A stretch of 64,000 nt of DNA from Dillenia suffruticosa (GCA_033439265.1 JAVTVX010000013.1:6908501-6972500), one strand, 5' to 3'. Positions 1 through 11,540 are shown, counted from the first letter of the stretch. Notes: generated by a model from the letters alone, not told the origin. Program-made: numbers and translations.

Positions 1-536
1 TTATGTAAAATGTAATTTAATAAGTAATAGCGTTTAGAATTGAATTTATTTGTTGTTTTAAGGAAACTTGTGCTTGTAAGTTAATGAATTTCACAAAGGT
101 TGCTCGATTCAATTTTTATTTTTATTTTTTGTTTAAATACAATAAATAACTTAGACTTCAATTCTAATTTTATAAAAGAATGAAAAGCTGTAAATAAATA
201 AAAAAATGAAGTAACTGAATTTTATATTTTTATTTGAAATTCTAATAGAAGAAATTTTATTTCAAAAATAAACAGAATTAAAAATTTAATTAAAATGAAT
301 TAGATTTATTCTTTTTTTAATTGTAAGCAGTTTGTAAAAGAATTCAACTGAAATGAAATTTATACCTTTACTTTAAATTCCAAATATAATTTTTTTTTTT
401 TTTTAAGTATGATATTAAAGAAATTAAAATATATTTTTTTATTAGTCAAACTAGAAAATCTCCCTCGTGTTGAAGGGTGAGAAATCGAGCGAAGCGGAAA
501 TTCGTGGCGAGGGGGATTGCAGAAAGGATAAGTGAT
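1..536. other. AT-rich upstream flank of the PPR gene
   Basis: Very AT-rich sequence with many short A and T runs. No coding exon was recognised. The last part should hold the promoter and the start of the 5' UTR of the PPR gene that begins at 571, but I see no clear TATA box or initiator that I would defend. Confidence 0.5.

Positions 537-564
<28 letters not shown>
537..564 (+). repeat. (TC)n microsatellite in the PPR 5' leader
   Basis: A pure 28-base TC tract ends six bases before the proposed ATG at 571. It encodes Ser-Leu runs in two frames, which produces open frames starting at 477 and 532 that should not be read as protein. CT tracts are common in plant 5' UTRs and often vary in length between individuals. 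Confidence 0.9.
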
Positions 565-567
<3 letters not shown>

Positions 568-570
568 GAA

Positions 571-2020
571 ATGGAAGCTCGAGCTATAATGACAGTAACC
601 CTTCCCGTCACAGTCAGAGTGAGAGAGAAGAAGAATCGTCCTTTGGGGGTTTGCTCCTGCAAAAATTATTCGCAAAATCGACCTCTACTCGGCAAGGTAA
701 TAAATTACATATCCTTTCTGCTTTTGCGTTCTTTTCTTTCAATTCTGTGTTCCAAGTCACTGTTGTTGTTTAGAGAGAGCGAGAGATTGAATTGAATACT
801 TTTGTTAACAAAATCAAAATGTCGTAATTCAACTTTTCATGTGAAAATTCTTGAAATAGATAATCAGGCAAAGGAAGCGTGAAGGAAGCATCAGCAGCAA
901 AGCCATTGATGAAGGTTATGCCTCCATATTAGGACTATCGGGTCGAAAACAGTTACCTCACTCAGCAGAAGAGCTTATACATGAGATGAAATCTTTAGGC
1001 TATTCGCCCACCTCTTCTACAATGTCTGCTTTACTAATCTTTTACGCCGATAATGGCTGTTTAGCACAAGCACAGTCAATTTGGGATCATATTCTCAGTA
1101 GCTCATTTTCGGTAGATATCAGTGTATTATCAAAACTCTTTGATGCTTATGGTAGGAGTGGTCAATTCGACCAAGTAGTTAACCTAATTCACCAAATGAG
1201 TTCTCGGGGTTGTATAGATTTGTTGCCCAAGGCTTACTCGTTGGCTGTCTCTTGCTTTGGAAATGGAGGTCAGCTTAAATTGATGGAGGACACATTCCAG
1301 GATATGGTTTCAAGGGGATTTAAGGTAGATTCTGCGACTGGGAATGCTGTTGTTATATATTTTAGCAGGTTTGGTTCTTTGAAAGAGATGGAGGCTGCTT
1401 ATGGGCATCTCAAACGGTCTAGAATTCTCATAGAGGAAGAAGCAATTAGGGCAATGTCGATGGCTTATATAAAGGAAAACAGGTTTTACAAATTAGGGGA
1501 GTTTATAAGGGATGTAGGTCTCGGAAGGAAAAATTTGGGAAATCTTCTTTGGAATATTTTGTTGTTGTCATATGCGGCCAATTTCAAGATGAAAAGCTTA
1601 CAAAGGGAGTTTCTGAGAATGGTTGAAGCTGGTTTTTTGCCCGATCTGACAACATTCAATATTCGAGCACTAGCCTTTTCAAGAATGTCTTTATTCTGGG
1701 ATCTCCATCTCAGCTTGGAACATATGTTACATGAGAAAGTTGTTCCTGACCTTGTGACTTATGGTTGTGTTATTGATGCTTATCTTGAGAGACGACTGGT
1801 AAAGAACGTAAACTTTGCCTTGAACAAAATGAACGTGGATGATTTACCAGAGATTTCAACAGATGCGTTGGTGTTTGAAGTGATGGGGAAGGGTGATTTC
1901 CACTTGAGTTCAGAGGCCTTTTTAGAATTTAAGAGAAAGAAGAAGTGGACTTATCAGGAATTAATTGAGGCTTACCTGAAAAAACAAAACCGGAGCAACC
2001 AAATTTTGTGGAATTACTGA
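571..2020 (+). CDS. P-class pentatricopeptide repeat protein
   Basis: Two exons, 571-696 and 860-2020, give about 428 residues. The intron has a GT donor at 697 and an AG acceptor at 858-859. A nearer AG at 866-867 would break the frame, so it was not used. The N-terminus (about 42 residues) is basic and lacks repeats, which suits an organelle transit peptide. From about residue 85 on there are degenerate 35-residue PPR units, with the recurring pattern of a paired helix followed by a residue motif like GFLPDLTTFN or KVVPDLVTYG. No E, E+ or DYW domain is seen. P-class PPR proteins bind organellar RNA and support its splicing or stability. The protein resembles Arabidopsis At3g42630 from memory. 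The RNA target cannot be read from the sequence. The extreme C-terminus may be frameshifted; see the finding at 1978-2107. Confidence 0.85.
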
Positions 2021-4084
2021 TGTTGGGATAATTGAGGATGTCTTTGATCACTTTGCAATGAATACTATGCTTGGTGATGATCAGAGCTTGTATCTCAGAT
2101 ATAATTAGCACTTTGAGATCTAGCAAATAGTCCGCAACTTGTTATTGGTTTAATTGTATCTCATGTTCCAGCTGTCCAATGCCTCGAGATCACATAGGTA
2201 TTGTGCTAGTGGTTTAACTGCGATTTCTTTAGCAAATTTTTTTGACTTATGCTGGATACAATTCTCAAAATACTGTTTCTTCTTTTTGTTTTTGTCATTA
2301 ACTATATGCAGTGGGAAAGGAACATTGGATTGGCACATGCACGTGGCCCAGATGTTAGAGCCCCTGAAGATTATATTGTGGAAACTCTTGGCCACCCACA
2401 AATGTGAAAGCCGAAAGGATTACGAATGGAAATAAAAAAATCTACATTTGTTGGGTAGGTTCTACTCTTCATTTTTTTTTTTTTTTGGAATATTCTGAAT
2501 TTAAGTTTCCATCAATTTCCTAAGATTCTTTCTGCATCATTTTCCGAGTTTCTGTCCATCTAAAATATTGAGATTCTCTTCTCTTCCATTTTATAAGATT
2601 TTCTTTCGTGGTTATGGAAGAGAATATAAAAGGGAATTGTTCACAAGTTGAAGCTTTTAAACTTTAAAATCTTTCTGATATTTTTATAGAGGATAGTTTA
2701 CTCTTATGGTCTGTAAGTTCATGGAAATCGTTGGAATTTATTTGCTGCACTTTATCTTGATTTTAGACTCTTATGCTAGTCAATCTAAGTAGAAGTTCCG
2801 AAGAAACTATTGGCTGATTTTAGGATTCAAATTGTGACCACGTTTATGATTTGTCTGCAACTTGCTGATAAGTCTTGGTCTAGTTCAAGCTGTTGAAAAT
2901 CAACCTGAGACCATTTGTCTTGCGTGCCTCAATTGAATCCCTTTAATTCATTTGCAAATCTGATTTTAGATTTAAGTATTGGCTGATACATGACATTCTA
3001 AGCAGCCTCTTACATTGATCCACCCTGAAGTTACAGCAAAAGGACTGGTTTACTTTTGTCACAAGGGGATGATGGCTTAAAATGAATTCTAGGATTGTAC
3101 AAATGCACATGACATTGCATGGTGAAACTAACACCAACAAGAACAGGGGAGAGAATAACCAAAATAATTTGTTTTGAAGGTTTATATATTAATCTTAATT
3201 AATAAACTTCCATGTACTCAACTATTCTAGTATCTTGCTACCAAATTGCTATATTATTTGAAATAATTGCATTTCATAGATTAAATGGTGTGTTGCATAA
3301 ATTTTAGTTAGTGTAATTATGTAGGATTTTTCTCATTACTTGTTAATGAGTGTTCCTCTTTGAACAGTCTTACAGTAGTGCCTTTTGGTTACCACATGCT
3401 TCATAAGAAAGCCCATGGTAAAAGTAAATCAATTTCACACCGGAAGTGCTGTTGCACTACTTCATGGAGTTATTTAGCATCATGACATTTGACTTAAATT
3501 TGCTTTATTTTTTAATTTTGTTTCATTTTCATATATTTTGAGCATGCTTCCTCCAAAAAAAGTAATATATATATACATACATATACATATATATTTAGTG
3601 ATGTATGTTGATACAGGTTTTAAAAGCACATTGGCTGGCGTATATGAACAACCAAGTAGAAATTGTAAAGGATGTCTTGGTTTGTTACTAGGACTTTTCT
3701 GAGGGCCTTTAACCAGAAGGATAGAGATTTTCATGATTGAGTCATCCAAAACCTATGGATGTGAAATACAAAAATGTCCATAGTATGTGTGCATGTGTGT
3801 GTGTGAAGCTTAAAATTAACATGTGGGTGTGAGAAAAATAAAATAGAATATTGAATTTGTGCCGATTTGATTTTTAACAATTAAGACCAAACAGGAAAAA
3901 AAATGAGCCCACATATGCACACACAAAATTCTCAATAAATTAATGAAAAAGGTTATTTTATAAGCTCAGTAACATATAATTTGTACAACTTATGCTTAAT
4001 ACTTGACTAAACAAAAGTAAAGTAATCTGTGTACGGGTCTACTACTAGTTTAAAATAATCTTGTGATATTTTAATTACCGAGCA
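2021..4084. other. 3' flank of the PPR gene, no gene recognised
   Basis: Contains the PPR 3' UTR and spacer. A possible small spliced segment at 2311-2406 preceded by a good TATGCAG acceptor reads as protein-like sequence but cannot be joined in frame to the PPR exon. There is a short TA-rich tract at 3566-3600. Otherwise nothing recognisable. Confidence 0.4.
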
Positions 4085-4475
4085 TTGGACTACTAAAAAT
4101 CAACATATGCAAAAGGTGAATGTAGCAGAGATAAGAATATTAAGATAGATGAGTGGACTAACAAGAAAAGATACAATTAGAATAAACATTTTAGGTCATA
4201 TTAATGAGTAGCCCTGATCATAGATAAGATGAGAGAATAGATTAAGATGGTTTGGCCATGTTCAGAGACGATGTAATGCTCTTGAAAGTGTACTAGTTGA
4301 GGGCGCAGCAAGAATAAGAGAAAAACCTTAGAGAATTCTAGGTGAGGTGAAAAAAAAAATTACAAGAATTGCTTATTTAACGTGTGACATGTCTTTTGAT
4401 AGAGATGAATGGAAAAGACAGATTTATATGCTCGTCCCCAACTAAGTTGGGATAAAGTCTTGTTAAGTTGTATTT
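4085..4475 (+). mobile_element. LINE 3'-end fragment
   Basis: The + strand, with stops and frameshifts, spells the C-terminus of plant non-LTR retrotransposon ORF2: a segment like RLRWFGHVQRR near 4235-4270 and the typical ending resembling PTKLG near 4430-4460 (bases ccaactaagttgggataaag). This is a 5'-truncated, dead copy between two convergent genes. Confidence 0.7.
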
Positions 4476-4713
4476 TTGTCTTGCTTTGCTTCTTGCTATG
4501 GTTTTCGTCTGAAAATTAATTGGATTGGTGGTTTGCATCACATTGAATGAAGTGTCAGATTTCTTCTCAATCTTACACATTTGAATCCAAATAAACCTTC
4601 TTATAAAACACATTGCGTATTTCATTTTTTTTTAATATCTTATCCCTACAGCAATTATGAAAGTCATCAAATTGGAATAGATTTTTCATTTGCCTTCATT
4701 ATTATTACTCTAT

Positions 4714-5380
4714 GGGGTAAATTATGTTGAACCCAGTATTTTACTGTGGATAACACTTTGCATCTCGTGTTTTCAAAAATTACACTTTGCATCTTAAGTT
4801 TTACAGTCCGGTAATACTTCACAAATTCCATCATCATGCATCCTTACAAACATTAATTACAATGTTGTGAATGGTCGAAAGTGTTTTTATCTAATCTTAA
4901 CTTTATAAATATCTTTTCTCCTTTCTTCTCTATTCTGCTTTTGTTTTTCTTTTCTCTTCTAAATTTTCATCTCCTATCCTAAAACCGTACTAACGTACTA
5001 ACGACAATACTAAAGATCGTTAAGTTTATTGGTCAATCTTATTAACAGAAATTAGCATGATGACTGTATAGAGAGAAGAAAGAAAGAGAGGGGAGGACAA
5101 AAAAAACAAATGGCTTTAATACAATTTCAAGAATAAAAACTAAAAATTTTTATTCTTATTTGAGAAAAGAGAGGAGAGAAGAGAAGAAACATGGAAAAAG
5201 AAGTTGTAGGGTGTAATCTGTCAAAACAGCATTTTATCCAAGGGCATTTTCAGATTTTTGCAAAAATTTAATGGAGTGTTACCAAACAATGAAACTCAAG
5301 ATGTAGAGTGTAATCTCTCAAAATATTGGATACAAATTATTATTGGGGGTAATATACCTTGTGCAACTTATAATTTACCC
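4714..5380. mobile_element. Mutator-like MITE
   Basis: About 667 bases bounded by an inverted repeat: ggggtaaattatgttg at the left and caacttataatttaccc at the right. Flanking 9-base sequences ttactctat (4705-4713) and ttgctttat (5381-5389) match at 7 of 9 positions, which fits the 9-base target duplication typical of Mutator-like elements. Secondary similarity between the two arms runs further inwards (ctttgcatc / ctctacatc motifs). No transposase is encoded. Confidence 0.65.
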
Positions 5381-5389
5381 TTGCTTTAT

Positions 5390-6212
5390 ATTGATCCAAA
5401 ATTTTGGTATTAGCAGAAGGTAATTTGACTCTCAGCCCTTCAGTCATTAACAAATCCTGATAAGTTCAGTTACCATATCCCACAGAATGAAAATGAAAAA
5501 AATGAGGTTTCTGAAATTATTCAAGTTTATTTTGTGCGACCAATCATCTAAGAAAGACCTCAATTTCCAGCAAGGTGAGAGAGAGAATCTTTAGACAAAT
5601 TCATGTACTCTTAAAAACCATAAAAGAATAAAAATAAATTGGCTACATATAATGCTCTGGGCAAACAAAGCACAGAAACATGCTGATAAATTCTTCTAGG
5701 ACACTGCTGACTTTGCTTTTATAATAGCATAATGGGTGACAGTCTTTTAATTAGACATTTGATCTTCTTCTTGTCAAGTATGGTGCACCAAAATGGCTCT
5801 CAGCTTTCATATCCTGAATGCAGTAGCTGAAGGCCTCTTATCCAATCCTGCTCGTCTTGTTTCTTTCTTTCTCGCCCTTTTTTTGGGGGGGTGTGAGGAG
5901 GGGTCATTTGTTGTCTACATAAGAATATCCATAGCTACAGAAATTCAGCATTTTAAGTATATGGCTATGAAGGTATGAGAAAAGGGGAAAAATTAATCCA
6001 GGGAAAAATTAATCCCCAAGAGGATTTAATTTTGTTTGTTTGTTTGTAATTGTGGTCTTCTCTTTTTCTTTTTTTTTTCTTTTCTTTTTTTTTTTTTTAC
6101 AGGAAAGAGAAGCAAGACACAGATTTTGTACCATTTTCAAGTTTAAATCATAAATTTTTTCTTACTGAGATATTAAAGTCTGGTTTTGTGTGAGTTCTCT
6201 TGCTTTTCGAAT
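5390..6212. other. Convergent 3' spacer before the kinase gene
   Basis: Spacer and probable 3' UTR of the - strand kinase gene. It holds a T-rich tract at 6060-6101 and a short duplicated motif, agggaaaaattaatcc, at about 5984-6015. No gene was recognised. The open frame at 5793-5978 has no family resemblance. Confidence 0.4.
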
Positions 6213-9200
6213 TCAGGGCATGTCTTGTTCAGCAAGTTCTCTCAACCTATTAAGCTTGGGTAGCACGACCCTTCCAAGGTCTGGTCTATCTTTATGCCTC
6301 ATCTCTGCACACTGAAGTGCCAGCTTGGCAAAACATAGGGTCTGTTCCACAGGCCAATCAGGAACTGAAGGATCAAGGATTTCTGCAAAATTCCCTTTCT
6401 CAATGGCACTGTGCACTTGATATGTTAAGCCAATTGGATGCTTAGCAGTGATCAGTTGCAGAAGCACAATCCCAAGCGAGTAGATATCTGATTTTGTTCT
6501 GAGTATGCCTGTTTGCTGATATTCTGGATCAATGTAACAGAAAGTACCTGCTGAGGATGCAGTGTGATACTGTGTCACAGAGTTGGCTATGGATGGAGGG
6601 AGAAGTCTAGCTAAACCAACATCGCCAATTTTACTGACAAAGTTGCTATCTAGCAAAATGTTGGCGGGCTTCAAGTTACGATGCACAATCCGCTTTGGCT
6701 TTGCCTGGTGGAGGAAAAGAAGACCAGTTCCGATGTCTGCCGCTATCCGGAGCCGTAGTTGCCAAGGAAGTGGTGGGGTGTTTCCTCTGCAGAAAAGGCG
6801 GTGCTCTAAGCTTCCATTTGCTGTGTATTCATAGACGAGGCATCCATACTCTGGGCATGCACCAAGGAGGAGAACCATGTTGGGATGCTGTACACGGGTT
6901 AGCACTACAACTTCTTGTTGAAACTGTGAATGTCCTCGAGTTGTTTCTGTGTGCAAAACCTTAACAGCAACTTGGGTATGATCCAAATGTCCCTTGAATA
7001 CAGATCCATATGCTCCTTGCCCAATTTTTTTAGCATCAGAGAAATTATCTGTTGCTACTTTGATTTCCTCTATTGTGTATCTCCTACATCTACTGTCAAT
7101 TTGTTTTGAAGCACGTAAATGTAAAATCTTCTTCTCCTCTGCTTCTTGTAGAGCTTTTGTTTCTGCATTCTTTCTTTTCTGTCCCTCCATTTCGGCCAGT
7201 CTCTGTGCTGCTTCAGCTGCTTGAAGGGCCGCCTTACATATAGCTTTCTCTGTCTTTGCAATAGCTAGTGCAGCCTCTTCTGCTAGCTGCACTTTTTCTA
7301 ATCTCTTTGCTTCCTCCAATTTCCAAAGTGTGAGCTCTTTTGTCTGTAATTGTTGAAAAATTTTATCATCTCTGGATTGCATTTTTCACCTGTTTAAACT
7401 CCATGAATATGCTCTTACGCTCTTACCTTTTGTTTTTGTGTAACTGCTTCTCTGCAGGCTGTACTGTACATCTCCATTGTTTGCTTGAGCTCTAGCTTGA
7501 GCCTCACTATCTCAGCCTGCAAATCTTCCTGTAAGTTGACAAGTTTTTGTTAATTAATGTTCCTTACCTTTCAATTGCATCCACTTGTGGATCTACAAGT
7601 TAATGTGATAGACTTTTTGTCTATGACAATGCCCATCTCCGTGCATGATTTATGAAGTGACATCTTCATTGAATTTTTTTGAGAAATAGTTCGACTTCAA
7701 TGTGTAGATGCATGGGACGCGTAAATTAAATAGCTTTCTTTTTGTGTGGGGTGGGGAAGGTGTCCATAGAGAATTGGCTATGACAAAGATTCATATCAAG
7801 TTTCAAAGGACAAATTCTCCAAACATGGCTTTTTATGTTTCAACATTGGCTATCTAACACTTCAACCTTGAAAAAAATCATGGTAAAAAATTTCATGATG
7901 AATAGCATTTTTCCTGTATAAAATGTTGTAGCAACCTGCTGTCCTGGGAATCATAGAATTGAGCGGAAAAAAATAAGGGTGTCTCTTAAAAATGTGTTTA
8001 CAATGAAGTTTTATACGATTTCCGCTTCCTCTATTTCCATTTCCCTATCTGGTGGCTTAGGTTCCTCTGGTTACATTACAATTCATCCATGAACTGAAAA
8101 TGTTCTTGATGTCTTTTGTCAGTCTGTATAAGGTTAAGTAGTAGTACCTTGCTGTTTGATGACACGAAGTAACTTTCATCTGCCATTGTGCTTGATGACA
8201 CAAAGGTTCTCCCATCAAGCATTGAGATGCAAGAAGGCGTGGAATTCCCTAAGTCTACATAGTCATACAAACTTCTGTCCATGCTGGGCGTACTAATTTG
8301 AGCAATGAAAACTAGGCTTGGTCACTAATATTGAAAAAATAGAAATTTCTTATTTCAGGAAAAATGGAAAAAGGAGAAGAAAGAGTCTCACTTGAATCCC
8401 TGATCATTATCCGACTCGCAGGATGGTCTAGATTGTGGTTTCTCTGCTGCTAAGCTTGATATTGATTTGTTTATTTCTGATGAACAAGAAAAACAGATCT
8501 CACAATTATTTTTTAAAAAAAAAATGGTGATGGAGAACAACAGTGTGGATAGCTGAAGTTAAAATGCGGAAGTCATTTTCAGCCCAGATTGGTTTAACCA
8601 GTAAGCCTGCGAGAGTTTTTGTTGTTTCTAATGAAAAAAAGCAGATACCTTTAAGCAGAGGAGTAAATGTGATAGAAAATAAGAGTGCTGAAAATGCAGA
8701 CCTTTTGAGTTATTTGTTATAGGCCTGCTTCGTCTAGCATAGTTTGGTTCGGCAATATGAATTGACTGAAACAGAACTGGGCTTCGAGGAGGGGTGGGAC
8801 TAGGAATGGGGGCAGTGGCTCGTCGAACTGATCGAGTATTGCCCTTGCTAATGACATACACGGTGCAGAACTCGGGTGCCCCTCTTGATACCCTCCTGGG
8901 TACATCTTTCTTAAATCTGTTTGCATGCATGATCCATTCGAATTTTGTAACTGACTCCTTTGAGAGAGAGAGAGAGAGAGAGAGAGAGCAATGGTACCTA
9001 ATAAAGCTAGTCCTGGTACGTGCACCAAGAACTAGGGTATCAACAATGGAGCTTGAAACAAAATGAATCAATGCCTCGGCTATATCTGTACCCTCCAAGA
9101 TGACTTCTTGGCATTTTATCTATGTAATGTACACATATTGTTACGTAAAAAAACATAATCACAATAATCAATTAAGTAATTTAGTTGTGGTTTTAAAATT

Positions 9201-9610
9201 TTGCCAACCTCTTTAAGAGAACAGAAGCATTGGGAAGGAAGCAAAATTTTCTTAGCCTGTTGCTCCAATTGTTGTTTATTAGCGCTTGCTGCATTTTGTC
9301 CCAAGAAAAAATGAAGAGATTATTGTCGCCAGAGTTTTGTTACAACTTGAAAAGGGAAAATTAGTCTAATAGTAGTTTGTCACAATTAAGGAAAATATGT
9401 AATTTGAATTTTTCCTAATGTGCATGAGAGAGAGAGAGAGAGAGAATATTTACTTGGGGTTGAAGGTTTAGGAGAAACGTGAACAAGGGTGATGGTTTGG
9501 CCTTTTTGGAGGAGGTGATCGACAGCCCATTTGAGAGCAATTTGGCTTCGTTTATCCCTGTCTATGGCCACTGCTACACATCCATTCTTGTTCATTCTTT
9601 TCTGCCCCAC
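6213..9610 (-). CDS. USP-domain receptor-like cytoplasmic kinase without U-box
   Basis: Eight exons on the - strand: 9610-9454, 9288-9209, 9119-8998, 8916-8702, 8476-8392, 8292-8148, 7528-7427 and 7343-6213, giving 678 residues (673 if the second ATG at 9595 is used). Exons 1-4 encode a universal stress protein (USP) fold, starting around CVAVAIDRDKRSQIALKWAV. A serine-rich linker follows, then an alanine/glutamate-rich coiled coil (about 269-370), then a protein kinase (about 390-670). The glycine loop IGQGAYGSV and the lysine in VAVKVL (K430) are present. The catalytic loop reads HRNLKPAN with Asn at 525 instead of Asp, and the DFG site reads DVG. The protein stops right after the kinase, so it lacks the C-terminal U-box of PUB35/PUB52 relatives. 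The family is RLCK-IX. It resembles At3g20200 from memory. Substrates are unknown, and activity is doubtful because of the HRN motif. Confidence 0.88.
6675..6677 (-). other. Asn codon replacing the HRD catalytic Asp
   Basis: On the - strand the catalytic loop codons read CAT CGT AAC TTG AAG, that is H-R-N-L-K. The Asp of HRD is the catalytic base in active protein kinases. A single G-to-A change (GAC to AAC) would explain it. Confidence 0.85.
7529..8147 (-). other. Intron 6 of the USP kinase gene
   Basis: 619-base intron between the serine-rich linker exon (8148-8292) and the first coiled-coil exon (7427-7528). GT donor at 8147-8146, AG acceptor at 7530-7529. No feature recognised inside. 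Confidence 0.7.
8962..8988. repeat. (GA)n microsatellite in kinase intron 3
   Basis: 27 bases of GA on the + strand, so (CT)n in the gene's sense. It sits about nine bases inside the 5' splice site of an intron of only 81 bases (8917-8997) and makes up a third of it. Confidence 0.9.
9426..9445. repeat. (GA)n microsatellite in kinase intron 1
   Basis: 20 bases of GA on the + strand, (CT)n in the sense of the gene, starting nine bases after the donor GT of intron 1 (9289-9453). Confidence 0.9.
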
Positions 9611-9637
9611 TCTGTCTCTGTCTCTGTCTCTGTCTCT
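9610..9637. repeat. Hexamer repeat (tctctg)n in the kinase 5' leader
   Basis: About four copies of a tctctg hexamer (gtctct in another register) directly upstream of the kinase start codon, read as (CAGAGA)n on the - strand. It should lie in the 5' UTR. Confidence 0.8.
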
Positions 9638-9639
9638 GC

Positions 9640-10035
9640 GAGAACTAATGCGAAAGAGAGTAATATATCGAGATTATTTAATGTCTTTGCCAAAAGGAAG
9701 TATGAAGTGAAGGTGAACAAGGCAAGGTAACAAATTATGTCTTTACAGCTACCATCTTGTCCCTAAATTAAGCCACAATCTGTTCTATCTAACCACACTG
9801 TTTCAATTTTGTTTTGTTTTGTTGCTCTCATCACCACGCCTTTGTCTTCTAAAGGTCATAGTTATTAATCTGTAACACAAAATCTTCCCTAAATATAGAT
9901 AAATAGTTGGAAAAAAAAATTGTAAAAATTTTGGTTATATATATATATATCTTTTCTATTTCTTTAATAAACATTTATATCTATTTTGTTCTGTCTTTTA
10001 AAACTTCACATATAATTGTTGTTTTATATCAAACT
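9640..10035. other. Upstream flank of the USP kinase gene
   Basis: Probable promoter and 5' UTR region of the - strand kinase. AT-rich, with a TA tract at about 9935-9950. No other gene recognised and no core promoter element that I can fix with confidence. Confidence 0.35.
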
Positions 10036-10211
10036 CCTTTGAATTGAGTAATCGGGCACTCTATCTCCTTAACCAGAAGTCTTGAATTCAAGTCCTGGAA
10101 ATGGCGAAAAATGATTTGGGAGAATAATCCCTGAAATAGGCCTTACAATATTCAAACCGGATTAGTCGAGTAAAACCCGAATATCGATGGTGAAAACAAA
10201 AAAAAAAAAAA
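10036..10211 (+). mobile_element. tRNA-derived SINE with A tail
   Basis: Begins with tRNA-like sequence containing an A-box-like stretch (gggcactctatctcc) and a B-box-like stretch (ttgaattcaagtcc). The body includes caaaccggattagtcgag, and it ends in a run of 14 A (about 10198-10211). A diverged partial copy of the same 3' part lies in reverse at 19721-19850. Confidence 0.6.
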
Positions 10212-11374
10212 TTGTTGTCCTATCTCAAAGTTTTTGCCATTGTAAATAGTTAATGTTATGTTTTGATAATGTATGATTTGGAGTAGGAGATAAAAGATAT
10301 AAAATAAGATAGGAAAAGAATTATCAAATTTTCCAACTCCATCCCGGTCCCATATGCGCTCAAAAAGGCATTACGAAAATTTGGCTCATTTTTTATTTGA
10401 GCTAATATATAAATATATATATATATATATCTCTGTTTTTCTAAACAAAATATGATATTTTTTATTTTGCCGCTGTTCCGTTCTATGCACCATTCCAAAC
10501 TTTGTTGAAGGGAGAAAATCATATTTTTGTTATTTTTATTTGAGTTAAAATAATTTTTTTGTTTCTCTCTCTCACTCCACTTCTTTCGTTGAGCCCATTA
10601 GGTTGAGAAGGTTTTCATATTTATATATTATGTCCTGAAAATTAAGTTAATGAATGTAAAACTCTAATAAATAGTATGCTCAAAGTTAACACCCTTTTTC
10701 CAAAGCCCTCTTGGCCTGATTCAATAGAAAGATAGCCCGCATGTTTTCCCATCTCATATGCTTTACTAACAACAAAACTTTGCTCAACACTAGTTCATGT
10801 TTACTTAACTAAGTAATTACCCATCACTTGTTCTTGTATGTCAACTGAACAACTCATCGATTGAACTAGTGTATGCACAAATATGAATGTTACCCAGATC
10901 TAAAGGGAATGTTTTCTCTTCATTGTTGCTATCATTGCCGGGAAGATAAAATGTTGGGCATCTTTTCTTCTTAAATTAGAGAGCAATCTTTTATAAACAT
11001 TTGACCAACACTTAAAAAGAGACTTGCATTTATATTACGCACATATGGAATATTGTACTAGCTCTAATAATTAAACTGTAAATCATAACCTAAATCTCTA
11101 AATAACAAGAGTTCTGAAATCATGTCGTTGGTACACTCATCCTATTAGGACAAACACTTCTTTCCCTTGTAACCCTTTAAAAAAATTGCTACGAGCTTCT
11201 CCTCTGACAACTGTTCTTCATCTGCAGCTTGTGCTTATTGTACTTCTTGTTGTACATGTTTATTTTTATGTACCTGTGACCTTTTTTCTCTTTACAAATT
11301 CTGCATTGCGCACTCGATTTAAATCGACAATACTTGTTGCTACAATTGTAATGACCCAAATTCTTCCCCATCAA
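10212..11374. other. AT-rich spacer without a recognised gene
   Basis: Contains a (TA)n tract near 10406-10430 and many low-complexity stretches. The open frames on either strand show no family resemblance. Confidence 0.4.
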
Positions 11375-11540
11375 AAATTGTCTGCTTTAGTTTAAAATTC
11401 CTCATGGATTTGTCGCTCAAATGATACTGCAACTCAAAATAAGAACTTCCCAAGAGATCACCTGTCCTTGGAAGTTATCATTTTGAGTCGCATTTGTGCA
11501 TAAGGGACAAATTCATGAACCATTTTAAGCCAAAGCAAAC
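11375..11540. repeat. Long imperfect inverted repeat (hairpin)
   Basis: Left arm (about 11382-11451, beginning tgctttagtttaaaattcct) and right arm (about 11467-11536, ending accattttaagccaaagca) are reverse complements with scattered mismatches and small gaps, around a loop of about 15 bases. A third diverged copy of the right arm lies in direct orientation at about 12289-12327. The sequence looks like part of an LTR or non-autonomous retroelement family; that assignment is an inference. Confidence 0.65.

Noticed and set aside
360-795. Overlapping open frames around 360-795 on both strands
   Set aside because: They are driven by the TC microsatellite (Ser-Leu or Arg-Glu runs). Only 571-696 fits a spliced PPR start.
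6583-7224. Open frames on the + strand opposite the USP kinase
   Set aside because: They are antisense shadows of the large kinase exon, which has clear kinase motifs.
8717-9066. Frames with LSLSLSLS or ERERERER across 8962-8988
   Set aside because: Microsatellite translation; the real exons on either side splice across it.
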